Shown here: piece after piece, positions 51,701 through 64,000 of the stretch
How positions within the stretch are numbered: position 1 is the stretch's first letter
Layout of the letters: each line of letters opens with the position of its first letter
DNA from: Monoplex corrugatus
Taxonomy: Eukaryota > Mollusca > Gastropoda > Littorinimorpha > Ranellidae
Reading direction: 5' to 3'
NCBI GenBank assembly: GCA_030674185.1
Contig: CM060306.1
Span: forward strand, 48,588,208 to 48,652,207
Length of the DNA stretch: 64,000 bases
The notes under the pieces: generated by a model
Seen by the model: only the letters and a program-made list of their open reading frames with translations
The model's database searches: none
Told to the model about the DNA's origin: nothing
Made by a program: the position numbers and the translations under genes

Positions 51701-53895
51701 TTCAGTATAGATGTGCACCCTGCCACTCGCATATCATTTGCTAGACAAGGGTTTGCCTGAATGCTACTCCTGAGTGTTGATGAGGGTTGATAGGTCTGTA
51801 AAAATGATCAGATCTTGATGTTTGCAATATGATAGACATGTGTCATAGAAATCAAGTGTAGGGAAGAAGCCCCTATATCAGCTGTGGGTGGAGCTGCAAT
51901 GATACTTTGTTTTTACAAATGTGCAATTTGTTTCTACTGACACTTTTTGGCAAACAATAATTTCAAAAAGTTGGATGTTTTAGGTTTTTCCCATGCCAGA
52001 ATTGTTTGTTACTTTTTCAACTAGGTTTCTTGACTTTTTCAAAAAAAATGCAGAAAGAAAAATACCAATAAAATAACAGTAAGAAAGGCTGTCGTTTTTG
52101 TTGTTGTTTTGTTTTGTTTTTGGTAAGGATCATAGTCAGACATTTGTTTTGAACAGCAGTGAGAACGTTTAATGATTAAGTCTTGTCTGTGAACCAGAGG
52201 AGTTGAATGTGAGTGAGCATTATTGAAGGTGTGTGAAGTGAGATGTTAACGTTTGACAGGAGGTGATGTCATGACAGTCTTACTTGTGGCATTCAGTGAT
52301 GGACTACGCATAGTGATGTTTACAACAACTATGTGTAGCCATACTTTTTTTACAGTCAGCATCTTTAAGATGTTTTATAGTGTTCTTTAAGGTTCTCTGT
52401 TGGAAATTTCAGTGTTTTTTTAAAAAGTCATTTTTGGTTGTTGCTTTTTAAATAAGTTTTTGCAATTTTGTTACCCCATACTTATTTACCACATTTAGTA
52501 CAGCTAACTTTTACTGAAATTGTAGAACTGCAAAAAAATCAAAAACGTTTTAATTTATTTACTCATTAAAACATATGAACACAGCACATCTGTTTCTGTG
52601 AGACTTGATGGAACATTACTTTCTGGGTGGCATAATTAGAAAAATATGTTTGGCTGGTTTAGGACTGCTTTGGCATTGATTGGCTTGTGGAATGTAAAAT
52701 GTACTTTGCTTCAAACATGGGGTTGTGTGATGCAGGCATGATGGTATTAAGTCTTCTTTGTTCTTCCACAGCTTGATCTGCCTGCAGACACATTCTTGCT
52801 CTTGAAGGAAAAATATACAATAGACACCTTGCATTTGAATTATCAGTAATTGATATAGGTCACTGTTTGTGACTGACATGACAAGGCCCATAGTCTGTTA
52901 CCTTATCATTGGTGCTTTTATTACATTTTCCTCCATCCAGTCTAAGATGGTTCCACCCCTGCTCCCCTTCTCCCTGAAGTCTAAATTTCTACAAGAACTG
53001 TAGGAAATGAAAGATTAGTATGGTGTTTTCTGTTACTGGGGTCAAAATGCCCCTGTCTATGTGCTATGTAACAATTGCTAGCTCTTGTTTGTGTAATTGT
53101 ATCAGCTCTTCATGTTATTGTAACCAGCACGTAGGAATGTTATATCGCATTACACGAAGAACTGCCCGTTGTAATTAGGCTTGGCCATCTGCAGGCAGAA
53201 CAGGGTCTATTTGCATGCCCTTCTTCCTTCTTGTACAACATTAGGCACTCAGCACTCTACCTGTTGAGATTGCACTTTCAGCATTTAACGGAGTCCGTGG
53301 GTTTGGAATGAAGTGGTCATTATTGTTCTTCCACGTTTTCTGGCCTGGAGTGTCTGTCGTTTCCAGCATGGTATGTGTGCTGTTTGTGTTAAGTTTGGCA
53401 TACTTGAAGCTGAATCTGTTCCTCTCATTTGCTAGAATCAAAAGCTTTCAAGGAAGAAGTGTGGTGTTTCACCATACTTTCAGTTTTCTCTCCATTCTCC
53501 CTTCTTGCTGTCTCATGTCTGTCCCTTTCTCTGTGCAATAGCATTTCTATTGACGTCCCTTAATTTGATCTTTGCTGTCAGTCAGTTTTGTCTCTTTTGT
53601 AGTGTCTTTCTCTATCAGGTATTTCGGATTCCTGTTTGCTGTCATGTGATTCTGTACTCTATTCTTTGATGTGCATGTCTATAGTCTGTACCAGTATTGT
53701 TTATTGTTCTGTTTTGCTATGATAGTCAGGCACTGAAAAAGGACTTGCCAGTCAGCATGCATGTTACCGGCATTTGCTACTGACCTGTGACTTGCAATCA
53801 AACTCCTGTAAAAGCATGATGGTGGTTTTACATCATGTGTATTTGTGTTTTGTTTTCTGCACCCTTTTTAAACCGTAACTTTTTTGTGTCCAAAC

Positions 53896-53901
53896 AATAA
53901 A
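53896..53901 (+). terminator. Possible distal poly(A) signal AATAAA
   Basis: CAAACAATAAAGCGTTTTCC followed by T-rich sequence; a second AATAAA is at 54329-54334 before GTAATCTTCTTTATG. Either could end a long Rbfox 3' UTR, but distance and AT content make this weak. Confidence 0.2.
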
Positions 53902-54522
53902 GCGTTTTCCTTCTTGCATTGCGTATATGGCATACTATTGTGTATACAGTCAACATCTGATATCAAGAATGTATAAAGTGTGTCTGTACCTAGTGGAATG
54001 AGTCATTTGTCAGTTTGCATTAACACATTCATGTTCATTAATTTCCATGATTTTTCTTCTTTGCTGCCTTGCCATTTATTTGTACATCCTGTTTGACATT
54101 TTGCTTGCCCTAGTTGACTAGATTTGACTAGATTTGAGGCCGCACTAGTTTTGGAGTTTTTGTGCTTGTGTAGAGTCTTGTCTTGTTTATTTCTATGTCT
54201 AATGATTGTTTGTCAGTTGTGGTTTGATCTTTTTCTTTTCTTTCCCCCCATTTTTATTCTGGTATGCTGCCTTTGCACATTTAATCTTCATGTTCAATTA
54301 AACTTTGTAGCTGTGGCACAATTTGAAAAATAAACTTGTAATCTTCTTTATGCTCTGACACTAGTTTGTAATCGCTCGTTTGTGGCACCAAGAACATCCA
54401 TCTTGTAGGTATGCTTTTGGATTCAAAACAGCTGCCAGTGATTACAAAGTCATGAAACTGAGCACAACAAAATTGAAAGTGATTTTAGGAAAGGGGGGAT
54501 GGGAAGGGCTTTGATTTTTACA

Positions 54523-54543
54523 GGGGGGGGGGGGGGGGGGGGG
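54523..54543. repeat. 21-base G run
   Basis: Uninterrupted G tract, a G-quadruplex candidate and probable assembly-uncertain length. Confidence 0.9.
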
Positions 54544-57319
54544 ATATACATTTTTACTTTCATTTCTGTTGTGTTCTGAGCTCTTCAACATTTGCCTTTA
54601 CTGTTCAGAATTTATGTCAGTGTGGCACTTCAAAAACATGAAATGCACATAATGTTTAAAAAGTGCAATGAAACAGTGTAATAACTTTCTTTGCTGAGGA
54701 ATCCTTAAAGTACTTATCAGATCATGGACACTGAAGTTGTCCTGAGAGAGCTGGTTGGCTCATAGGGACTAATCTTAATGTCCATGCACAGAGATGGAAG
54801 TTCTGTTTGCCATTTGTGTTGAATGTTGTCGATATGCATGATCGAAACATGGTCCATTTATGGAATGCGGAATGTGCATGGGACTTGTGGCATGACAGTC
54901 TATGATTGGTGTGTTGGCTTTCTGATCCAGCAGGAGACTACTAACTGACCTTGGAACTGCTCTTTTGTTTTGTCCTATTTGTTTTATTGTTTCGCAAACA
55001 TGTGTTTGTGCATGTCTGTGTGACTTCAAACTAACAGCTTGACAGTCCACTTAAGTCCACCGAAATGTGTGAGGCTTTCACCCTATGGTGGGCTTGTTCT
55101 CAACACACAAACATATTTATTGTTATATTATTTCCACAGTAGTCTTTCATGACTCATCCACATCAGTATGGTCATTGTGATAATTAGGTCATCCTTCATA
55201 TTTGGTACAAGCAAAAATTGGGCAGAACATCTTTCCATTGAAGCAGGTAGATCACCTGTGACAACTACAACATTTTGATGAGGGAAAAACACTTATCTGT
55301 GCAATGGTTTGTGTTACTGACTTTAAGATTAGTTTTAAGGCCATGTCTGCCTTTCAGAAATTGGGTAAGAATTTTAGGGACAAGTCTTGAAGTGTGATTG
55401 ATCATTATGTGCAGATAATATATTATCAGTATCAGAGACCATGTTGTGTTTAATAATATCAAACCAGAACCTACTGAAGAATCTTTTGATAGTAAGGTTT
55501 CCCTTACCCCATCCCACCCCACTCACCGCCAATACAGTCAGTATTCAATTTCTGTACTTCATGGCATGCACTTATCATTCCTTTAACGATGATTGTGTGT
55601 CAAAATTCCTTTGCAACGTATTTTCAGAATAGATATAAACAAGTAGACCCTATATGCACTCGTATATTCAGCATCCATGGCTGCCCTTTTTCAAATGGAC
55701 TGCATACTGGGTACCAGTATTTTATTTAGTTTTTATCTTTTGCCATCTCAAAGAAAACATAAAAGTTACGGTGATGCAAAATAATTCTTTTCAATAGCAA
55801 ATGCTTTGTTTGAAAAATGAGTCACTATTATCCAGATAAATTGTGGAATCATCTGCAAACTGAGATAGTAGCATTTCTACTTCATCAACTTGTTCATTTA
55901 GTTTCAGTGTTGTTTCTTTTCTTTAAAGATGTCTTCAAGATTTAAGTAGAGGCATGACAGACATGGGTCACTCACCTCACCCTTTTCTTAACATAGGACC
56001 TTACAGTGAAGCTCCCACTCACTATGACCATGCAGAAAAGCCAGTACAGAAAACTGAAATCCACTTTTGTCTGGTATCCTGAACAAACATGAAGAGAGTT
56101 CTAAAACTTTTGTTTGATATTAGACTAAGCTACATTGTCAAAGGTTTTCTGTTAATCTAGTAGGAGCAGTAGTTTTGATGGTTTTCATATTTCTATATGA
56201 ACAAGGGCATCTTAAAACAATGGTACATTTTCTCCAATATGTCTATTCTGTAAGGATCTTTGATTCTTGAATTATGTTTGGCAAAACTTACTTTAAATGT
56301 CTTGCAATACAATCTCAGGCATCTTTCAGTTCTTGCCACCTGAAAGGTGGTGACGCCATGATGGGCACCGTGCAACAATCCCCCTTCTGAATGGGATTTA
56401 CACAGAATGTGGCATTTATTGTAGCCAATTCATTGAGACACTTTTTTTTAAACAACAGACATACAAGAGATTTTTTTTTTTTTTTTTAAAATTGTTAATG
56501 GATCAGTAGGGCATGAAAAAAAGCAACAGAAGTGAGATGGAAATGAAGAGAGCAATGAACATAACATTTTTTCTCAAACCGAATTTAGAGAATCATGAAT
56601 GAGAGGATACTGTCTATACTGAAAGTGAAAGAACCAGTATGCAGATCAAGGAGTTTTCAATCCTGATGTGATGGTGTAGATGTTCAGTGAGGCTATAAAG
56701 CACATGAACTGTGTCTGTAATGAATAGTAATCATCAGGGTCTCAGAGCAGTAGAAGATGTCTACTGCAGAAGGCGTCTTACTGGTTTGCCAGGCGTGTGC
56801 TAGTTAAGTCTCAAATTTTTTTTTTTTTCTTTTTTGATTTATGTCCTTCAGTTTTCAGAAACAGGAGCAAGTCTGCATTCCCTTCATACCTAATGGTATA
56901 CAGAATACTGGCTGTGAAACCAGTGCATTAGTACCACTATTTTTTGCATTTACCCTGTCTGACATTCTTCAGATTCCACGTATGTGTTTTCTTCTCTTTG
57001 ACAGCTCATCTCTCATATGTTTAAAGTAGCTTTTTCTCCAACTAGGACAATTCATTGTCAGTTGTTATCTACTGTGTACTCTTTCTGAGAACTATCTGTT
57101 CTTATGCTTTCATTCAACAATACTTTTCTTTAAAGCATTTTTCTTGTCACCCACTGTTAAGCCACACCCGCAGTGGGGTACAAGGATGCAGAAATTATGG
57201 TCCCTTCCTGTTTCGGAACCAGAGCAGCTATCTAGTTTGCTTTTAAGTAGTTAGGGGTTTCTCTTTCACTAGCTATACCAAGCTCTTTAGCACGCTGCTA
57301 TTTATAGGTGGGTGTTATT

Positions 57320-58130
57320 CTTTAAAGATGGATGAAATTATGTTAAAGGCAAGCATAATTCAGGGAGGCCAGTTGAAGTTACTAAGGAGAAGATTGTTAA
57401 AAAGTTTAGAAATTTTGAATGAAGACAAGGAAATGTTGTGTGAAGAAATCGCCTGTGACATTAGTGTTAGTTGAGGATCAGTTCATGCGATTTTAACTCT
57501 CAAATTTGGAATGAGACGACTTGCAGCAAGGTGTCTTGCACTGCCTTTGTAAATCAAGAATGGGTGCAAATTTCTGTTGCAGCAATTGCTAAACAAGCAC
57601 AGAAATAAAGGTGACAGCTATTTAAAAAGTTCATAGTTGCCATTGAAGAAAGAGACATTCTTCAGAGTGACACACTCCTGCTTCTCCAAAGCCCATCCAG
57701 TTAAGAAGAAAGCAAAGGAAATAAAAAGACAACGATGATAACAAGGCTGTATTGACAGTGTGTCATGTTCCAATGGGACAAACTATTATTCAAGACTACT
57801 ACAAAATATTTCTGTTAAAAATGTTAAAATCTGCAATCCAAAAGAATATGAAACACTGTTAAATCATTAGTCTTTGATATTATATGTCATCTTGCCACAA
57901 GACAGAGTAACAACATTCATGACGTCATACCCTGCCTATTCTCCAAATTCACAACTCCAGACTTGGATCTATTCCACAGTTTGAAAGAACCCCTCCATGG
58001 TGTACTTACTACCACTTAGATAACTTAAAAGTGGAATTGGCCAAGCAGTTACGAGATATCAACTCTGGTTGCCTAGATATAAGCTTTTCAGACTTTCCCA
58101 ACAGATGAAAATCAATATTAGATCATGGAA
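57320..58130 (+). mobile_element. Degraded mariner-like transposase 2
   Basis: In scattered frames it shows GRPVEVTKEKIVKKF and EDKEMLCEEIACDISVS followed by a stop and SVHAIL, then KFGMRRLAARC, all of which parallel the mariner N-terminal HTH region (RPxEVxxxxxIxKxxxxVxxDRRxxxxEIAxxxxISxGxVHxIL...LGMRKLxARW). Further on are GQTIIQDYYK, PAYSPNS and LDLFHSLKEPLHGV, the catalytic-region blocks. Stops and frameshifts are numerous. It shares its second half with the remnant at 12972-13345. Terminal repeats were not found. Confidence 0.7.
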
Positions 58131-59304
58131 TAACTGGACCAGTTATGCGTAAAGTTTCAGAATGCTTGACAGTTACTGTTTTGAAGTCATCGAGACATTG
58201 GGACATTCTCACTTTTTTAAGACGACCCTTGTGTTTTTCTTATTTTTGATCATAGTAATCAGATATTAAAAAGAAACTATTTCACTAGCAGTCCAGTGGC
58301 AATTTTTTAATTGTGCCTGCTATTTAAATGAGAAAACCAGGAAATCCTGACTGAATCAGTCAGTTTGCGATTGGTCATTTACATTTTGAACTTCTGAACT
58401 TGTGCTCTATGTGCCCAGAGGAATAAGTCACAGGAAGAAAAGGAGATTGTGGGTATTGTCATTTATCACTTTGAATAGTGTGGATTAAATGGGGAAACTT
58501 TTATCAGCTGTTCATCTTTGTGAAGGGCATGGATTAATTAAAGGTAATTTTGGATAGAGACTGTCAAGCTGGAATGACTTTTGCACTTTTTTTTTTTTTT
58601 TTTAACATTTCCGTATGTGTGTGACAGGTTTTGCATGTTGGGTTGTTGTGCGTGATCAGTATTCCACTTGTCAATTTGCGCTCATGCATGTATGGGATGG
58701 CATGTGAGACTGAAGCCTAGTTCTTTCTGTTGCTGTCACCCTCCCTTCTCCCAGTTCCATCTCAGCCTTGATCCCTATGGCTTGAGAATGTGTGTGTGGA
58801 GGGGATTGATTGATGGATTGATTGCTTTTGGCATCTGCTTCATTCATTTGCTCTCCATATCCCTGCCCTTCGGACGTGACGTGTACTGGCTAACGGTATG
58901 GACCAGAATGTAAGACATGAGTACATGTGTTGCAGAGCTGTTTGTTTGCAAGAGAGAAGTACTGTGTAATGGATGTATTGGCTGTGTGTGAACACATTAG
59001 TTTCATGGATTGAGAGGAGAAGGGATGTGTTGTGATGTATGCCTTCACAAGCCCCAGGATACTTATACAGGAACACTGCTTGTTGTTTTTCCCCACGAGG
59101 TGAGGGATTGGTCCTGGAGTGTTGTTTCATCCTACAATTCCAACCTTTGGCTTCTCTTCTGTAATGTGACCATATCTGGTGTTTTTGCCCCCTTCTATGT
59201 CTGTCCAACACGCTACATAATTTCTTCACATACATTTCCTTACAGGTTGGCAAGGAGAAGGATCCAGCCAGAAGCACAAGAAACTACCAATTTAAAGAGG
59301 ATGA
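58131..59304. other. Gene-less stretch before the 28-bp array
   Basis: Nothing recognised. An acceptor-like TTTCCTTACAG at 59235-59245 precedes a short open frame that runs into the minisatellite; I do not call it an exon. Confidence 0.5.
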
Positions 59305-60420
59305 TGGTAACAAAGAATACTCCCATTTTAGTAACAATTCAAACCATACTCCCATTTTGGTACCGTAACATTCGAACAATACCCCCATTTTAGTAACATT
59401 CAAACAATGCCCCCATTTTGGTAACATTCAAACAGTCCTCCATTCAAACAATACTCCCATTTTGGTAACATTCAAACAGTCCTCCATTCAAACAATACTC
59501 CCATTTTGGTAACATTCAAACAGTCCTCCATTCAAACAATACCCCCATTTTGGTAACATTCAAACAGTCCTCCATTCAAACAATACTCCCATTTTGGTAA
59601 CATTCAAACAATACTCCCATTTTGGTAACATTCAAACATTACCCCCATTTTGGTAACATCCAAACAATAGGCCTACTCCCATTTTGGTAACATTCAAACA
59701 ACACTCCCATTTGGGTAACATTCAAACAATACCCCCATTTTGGTAACATTCAAACAACACTGCCATTTGGTAATGTCATTCAAACAATACCCCCATTTTG
59801 GTAACATTCAAACAATACTCCCATTTGTTAACATTCAAACAATACCCCCATTTTGGTAACGTTCAAACAATACTCCCATTTTGGTAACATTCAGACAGTG
59901 CTCTCCATTTTGGTAACATTCAAACAATACTCTCCATTTTGGTAACATTCAAACAATACTCTCCATTTTGGTAACATTCAAACAATACTCTCCATTTTGG
60001 TAACATTCAAACAGTAGCCTACTCCCATTTTGGTAACATTCAAACAATACTCTCCTTTTTTGTAACATTCAAACGATACTCCCATTTTCGTAACATTCAA
60101 ACAATACTCTCCATTTTGGTAACAATCAAACAATATTCCCAGTTTGGTAACATTCAAACAATACCCCCATTTTGGTAACATTCAAACAGTACTGCCATTT
60201 TGGTGACATTCAAACAATACTCCCATTTTGATAACATTCAAACAATACTCCCATTTTGGTGACATTCAAACAATACCTGATTTTGGTAACATTCAAACAA
60301 TACTGCCATTTTGGTGACATTCAAACAATACTGCCATTTTGGTGACATTCAAACAATACTCCCATTTTGATAACATTCAAACAATACTCCCATTTAGGTA
60401 ACATTCAAACAAAACTCTTC
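59305..60420. repeat. 28-bp minisatellite, about 40 copies
   Basis: The consensus is CCCATTTTGGTAACATTCAA followed by ACAATACT. Near 59410-59590 a longer unit with an extra CAGTCCTCCATTCAAACAAT recurs, a local higher-order repeat. Units differ by single substitutions (GTGACATT, ATAACATT, CTCTCC for CTCCC). The 28-bp length is not a multiple of three, so frames rotate and only short ORFs appear. Non-coding. Confidence 0.95.
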
Positions 60421-60707
60421 CATTTTCTAGAACTTACAGCTTGTCTCCATGCGACCTTGAAAACCAAATGTATGGCATTCCTTTTAATAACAAAAGTGTA
60501 AACATTGCCCTTTGACCACAGGGTGATAAGGTGGCACAGACCTCCCTCAGAGGCCAGTATCTGAAGGCAAGTTTTCCCTCTCCTTCAGTGCTTTACTTTC
60601 CCCAGCCATGACCAGTCTGTGATATAAATGTCACAAAGACCCAGCCCTTAAATTAAGCAGCTTAACAGCTACCGGTACATGTTTGTGATATCTTAGTAAA
60701 AAGAAAG

Positions 60708-61220
60708 TTATTTGGACCTCGGCTTGCAACTGGCGCCGATAGAATTTGTTGACACTTCCTGCTTATGCTACAGAAGTATGGAGATAGATAGATGTACTTC
60801 TCCCAGGTCAACATGTATGCAGACATGCCAATGCCTGGACCGTCTTCACGTGTTTACGTACACAGAACATCGAATACGCATATTATTTGGACCTTGAAAA
60901 TGGCTTGCAATTGGCGCCTAAAGAATTTGACCCTTCCTGCTTATGCTACAAAAGCGTGGGAGACATTTCCTTCTCCCAGGTCGACATAATTATATGCAGA
61001 CAGAACATCAAATATGCATGTTAAAGATCCTGTAAGCTATGTCAGTGTCTGATCAGTGTCATATAGCATATGGAAATAAAATACCCAGCATACTCGCATC
61101 CAGGAAACGGAGTGTGTCTGCATATATAACAGTACAACTCGCATAACACCTGCACTTTGTGGGGCAAACCATCCAGAACAACATGCATACTAGCTCCGAA
61201 GAAAATGTGCGGAATGGGAG
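60708..61220 (+). mobile_element. Snail-type SINE with internal tandem duplication
   Basis: The block TTATTTGGACCT, TTGCAA, TGGCGCC, CTTCCTGCTTATGCTACA and CTTCTCCCAGGTC occurs twice (about 60708-60881 and 60882-61000). After the second copy comes AAATATGCATGTTAAAGATC CTGTAAG, ATGTCAGTGTCTG, TACCCAGCAT and AAACGGAGTGTG, the body I associate with widespread snail SINEs. The first copy lacks the body, so it is either a partial duplication or a second insertion joined head to tail. Confidence 0.6.
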
Positions 61221-61307
61221 TTGTAGAGAGAGAGGAGGGGGGGAGAAAAGACGGACACTTGTCCGTTGAGACTAGGTGCCTTTGGTATATAGATCCTATA
61301 TACAAAT

Positions 61308-61625
61308 AGCATGAGATCTGCAAGACAATTTTATCACGTGTACTTATGGGCCTACAAGTGACATAAAATCTGCAAGACACTTTTGTCATGTGTACATATT
61401 ATACAAGTGGCATAAAATCTGCTAGACAATTTTATCACGTGCACATATATAAATGGCATAAAATCTGCAAGACAATTTTATCACGTGTACATATACAAGT
61501 GGCATAAAATCTGCTAGACAATTTTATCACATGCACATAATAATATACTAGTGGCATAAAATCTGCAAGACATTTTATCATGTGAACATTTATACAAACG
61601 GCATGAAAGCTGCAGGACATTTATA
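61308..61625. repeat. Tandem repeat, about 48-bp unit, seven copies
   Basis: The unit is CATAAAATCTGCAAGACAAT then TTTATCACGTGTACATAT and ACAAGTGG. Copies start near 61308, 61360, 61409, 61456, 61501, 61552 and 61600. Each contains CACGTG or a one-base variant, an E-box. Confidence 0.85.
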
Positions 61626-62787
61626 CTGTGTGAGCATACGCATGTGCCCACATAAACGCACACACATGCATCTACATGTACTCACACACACACGTCGTTC
61701 GTCAGTTTGAATAAAGTAATCCTTTTAATCTAAATTGTTGAAGAAGAACCGTCAGGACAGACAAACGATCACAAAAATTACTTGTGGTGGAATAGCCAAC
61801 ATCGTTAAACTAAAAGCTGCAGGGAAGAGTGTAACTGGGAAGGTTAATGAACCCGTGGCAGAAGTAATCTGGTAATACGTTACTCGCACACAATCGATAA
61901 TGACAACCCCCAGTGCCTTGTAATACTCGTAGTACGGTACTTAATACAATTAGCTCATAGCCAGTCACCATCGATGGCAACACTGCCAAGGTCACAGTGG
62001 AACCTGGTATACGTGTAGTTGGTTTGAGATGCTGCATAAACCAATAGGCCATCCTTGTTCTTACATCAGTAATATACATCTCTTAGACTGTATAATCTTT
62101 TCCTTAATCCTTATCCTCTGATCTACAATTACGGTAGGCCTACAATGTTATTTTATTTATTTATGATTTAATTAAGAGGTCAACCCAAACTGAAAAATAT
62201 CTTCGAATTCTATCGCCAGCTATGTCCCATGACTTCATTCCATCTTCAATTTGACTTCATTCCATCTTTAATTTAAAACGAGAACCATTCCGGATCCAAT
62301 AAAGCAGAAATATCAGTAGGCCCAACACTAAATAATTTCAATTTGAACAATAAACAAAAATTAAGAAACAGAAACTGTTTTTCCACGAACTAGAACGCAA
62401 GGCAACCTGGCTAACAAACTATAGACGTTTTTTTGTTTGTTTTGTTTTTGTTTTGTTGTGTGTGTGTGTGTGTGCTTTTTAAGATTAGTTGCTGAGACAG
62501 ACAACACAACAGACGGGAATATCGACTGTGTCGACTTTGCGTGTATGGTGGTGAATCAATCGATGGTGCAGTAGCACGTCTGGCGCATCTGCGGTAATAG
62601 ATAGCACTGCCAATGCTCAGAATTGACGAGTCTACAGTTTGAATAGAACTACACGCTAGGTGCACCAATGAATTAAACATTTTACTTTGATTAAAGACAT
62701 GGAAAGACTACACTTACAGCATTTACACCCCATTTTTCAGGGAAATAGTTTAGAAAGAGTATGTCTGTAAGGGACACGTGTTGCATT
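61626..62787. other. Gene-less stretch
   Basis: Short CA tract at 61683-61694 and TG run at 62458-62473. No gene or named repeat is recognised. Confidence 0.5.
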
Positions 62788-63178
62788 GTGATGTATTTAA
62801 ACCGCACACGGCAATGAATACAGTCTATTCCATAGGATAATCAACTCGATTGTGAAGAACACACACACCACACACACACACACATAGTGATGTATTTAAA
62901 TCGCACACGGCAATGAATACAGTCTATTCCATGGGATAATCAACTCGATTGTGGAGAAAACACACACACACACATAGGGATGTACATGTATTTAAACCGC
63001 ACACTGCACTGATTATAGTCTTTTCCATAGGATAGTAAACTCTACTTGTGGAAAACACGCAGGCACGCACACACACACACACACACACACAAAGTGATGT
63101 ATTTAAACCGAACAGTGCAATGATTATAGTCTTTTCCATAGGATAGTAAATTCGATTGTGGAACGCACGCGCGCGTGC
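62788..63178. repeat. Four-copy tandem repeat punctuated by CA tracts
   Basis: The unit of about 100 bp begins GTGATGTATTTAAACCGCAC, continues TATTCCATAGGATAATCAAC and TCGATTGTGGA, and ends in a CA run. Copies start near 62788, 62887, 62978 and 63093. The CA tract differs in length and purity in each copy (the last includes GCGCGCGTGCAC), so it varies within a duplicated frame. Confidence 0.9.
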
Positions 63179-63403
63179 ACACACACACACGCGCGCAAGT
63201 ATGCGCGCGCACACACACACACGCACGCATACGCACACACCCTATTCGGCCGTATACAAAGACGAGTTCGGAGTTTGTTCAAGAGGGATTCATCGCACTG
63301 GGACAATTCCTAATGCACTCCACCCAAACTTGCTGGCAGTACTGTTATCTATCGAAATATCCGGGCCTGCTGTATGTTCTGGCAGTCTTAAAATAGGGGA
63401 GGG

Positions 63404-63560
63404 GCCTATTAGACACTGAGCTGACAACACGAGGACGACGGAAATGGGCTGAACCAGTTTTTAATAATGGGACGGGCTGGGATTGAACTTGAGATATCAG
63501 ATCTTGAGTCCGCGGCTCTGCCAAAAAGACCAACCAACTCGCGTATTTGGACGTATACTA
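63404..63560 (-). mobile_element. tRNA-derived SINE head
   Basis: From about 63545 on the minus strand: GCGAGTTGGTTGGTCTTTTT GGCAGAGCCGCGGACTC then AGTTCAATCCC. GTTGGTTGG and AGTTCAATCC sit at A- and B-box distance. The body (CCGTCCCATTATT ... CTCAGTGTCTAATAGGCCCC) runs to about 63404. It is unlike the SINEs at 33640 and 39917. Confidence 0.5.
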
Positions 63561-64000
63561 AGAATACGTTACGTTGCCACCCATGGTGAAAACACCAAAC
63601 CCTCCCCCCCCCCCCCCCCCCAAAAAAAAGAAAGAAAGAAAAGGAAAAAAAGAGAAGAAAACGAAGTCAATTACTCAATCAATTAGTAAAGGAGACGATA
63701 GGGAAAGAACGAATATGATATTATACCTTTGAAACTGGAGCCTGAAACACGGAGGATTTCTCGTCTATTGTGAATTGACTTTAACCAAAATAATAATATG
63801 CTCTGGTCAAACCATAATAATAATATGCTCTAGTCAAACCAAACGAACCAAGAGCTTATTCTTTTCCAGCAGATAATTTTGACACCGGTTTAATGATACA
63901 CGAGAGACTACTGCATGCAGTCGAATTGGTATGACCCAGTTGGAGATCGCAGTACCGTAACTCGAAACTGCGCTGCAATGATTTCGTTTAATGTAGTGTA
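63561..64000. other. Right edge, no gene seen
   Basis: A run of about 19 C (63604-63622) followed by an A/G-rich tract, then a direct repeat of AATAATAATATGCTCT (about 63789 and 63815). Nothing else is recognised. Confidence 0.5.

Larger units (their letters stand above)
48777..57319. other. Long gene-less stretch, possible distal 3' UTR and flank
   Basis: Eight and a half kb of AT-rich sequence after the array. A GTTT-repeat tract is near 49230-49260 and a 21-base G run at 54523. I found no coding exon with domain support, no RNA gene and no SINE that I can name. ORFs below 120 codons here look random. Confidence 0.55.

Noticed and set aside
59235..59320. Possible extra exon after TTTCCTTACAG with VGKEKDPARS
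   Set aside because: The frame runs into the minisatellite, no donor is convincing, and no similarity to Rbfox or another family is seen.
59305..60420. CRISPR-like regular 28-bp repeats
   Set aside because: The units are directly tandem without unique spacers and the host is a eukaryote. This is a minisatellite.

Overview
The window is eukaryotic, intron-rich and AT-rich, with many CA/TG and CT microsatellites and several families of mobile elements. I infer a gastropod mollusc, probably a caenogastropod. The basis is a set of SINEs with a tRNA-like head and a core around TTAAAGATCCTG that I associate with snail genomes, together with an invertebrate-type Rbfox protein. The species is not identified.

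One host gene dominates the plus strand: an Rbfox (fox-1/A2BP1) RNA-binding splicing regulator. Ten coding exons are seen at 5028-5237, 16083-16232, 16678-16731, 26067-26159, 29965-30025, 31413-31554, 32064-32121, 35090-35205, 36516-36585 and 45520-45567. All splice phases agree and they join into 333 codons ending in the family tail (RGAFSQRYSPY). Upstream exons probably lie before the window. The 54, 93 and 61 nt exons have the sizes I recall for vertebrate Rbfox genes. The 93-nt exon carrying RNP1 sits among five UGCAUG motifs, one of them overlapping its acceptor, which matches the known autoregulatory exon-skipping circuit. An alternative terminal exon (stop at 37269, poly(A) signal at 37315) is likely.

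The introns are crowded with mobile DNA. At 579-3143 is a minus-strand RTE-type LINE into which a plus-strand copy of the same family inserted (1015-1846), with target duplications for both. At 6189-7215 is a pogo/Tigger-like MITE carrying a nested 563-bp SINE-like retroelement. At 19401-22588 is a 3.2-kb element with perfect 15-bp terminal inverted repeats, a possible two-exon minus-strand gene and an inserted Tigger derivative; I could not place it in a superfamily. At 35919-36449 a full SINE-like copy with a 12-bp target duplication lies 54 nt from an Rbfox exon. At 41330-44103 is a nearly intact hAT transposon whose transposase is broken by one frameshift.

Downstream of the Rbfox stop codon lies a 2.8-kb array built from 96-bp and 54-bp units (46008-48776), probably in the 3' UTR. 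Each 96-bp unit resembles a complete 3' splice site. The last 16 kb holds mariner remnants, a 28-bp minisatellite (59305-60420), a duplicated SINE, two more tandem arrays and no recognised gene.
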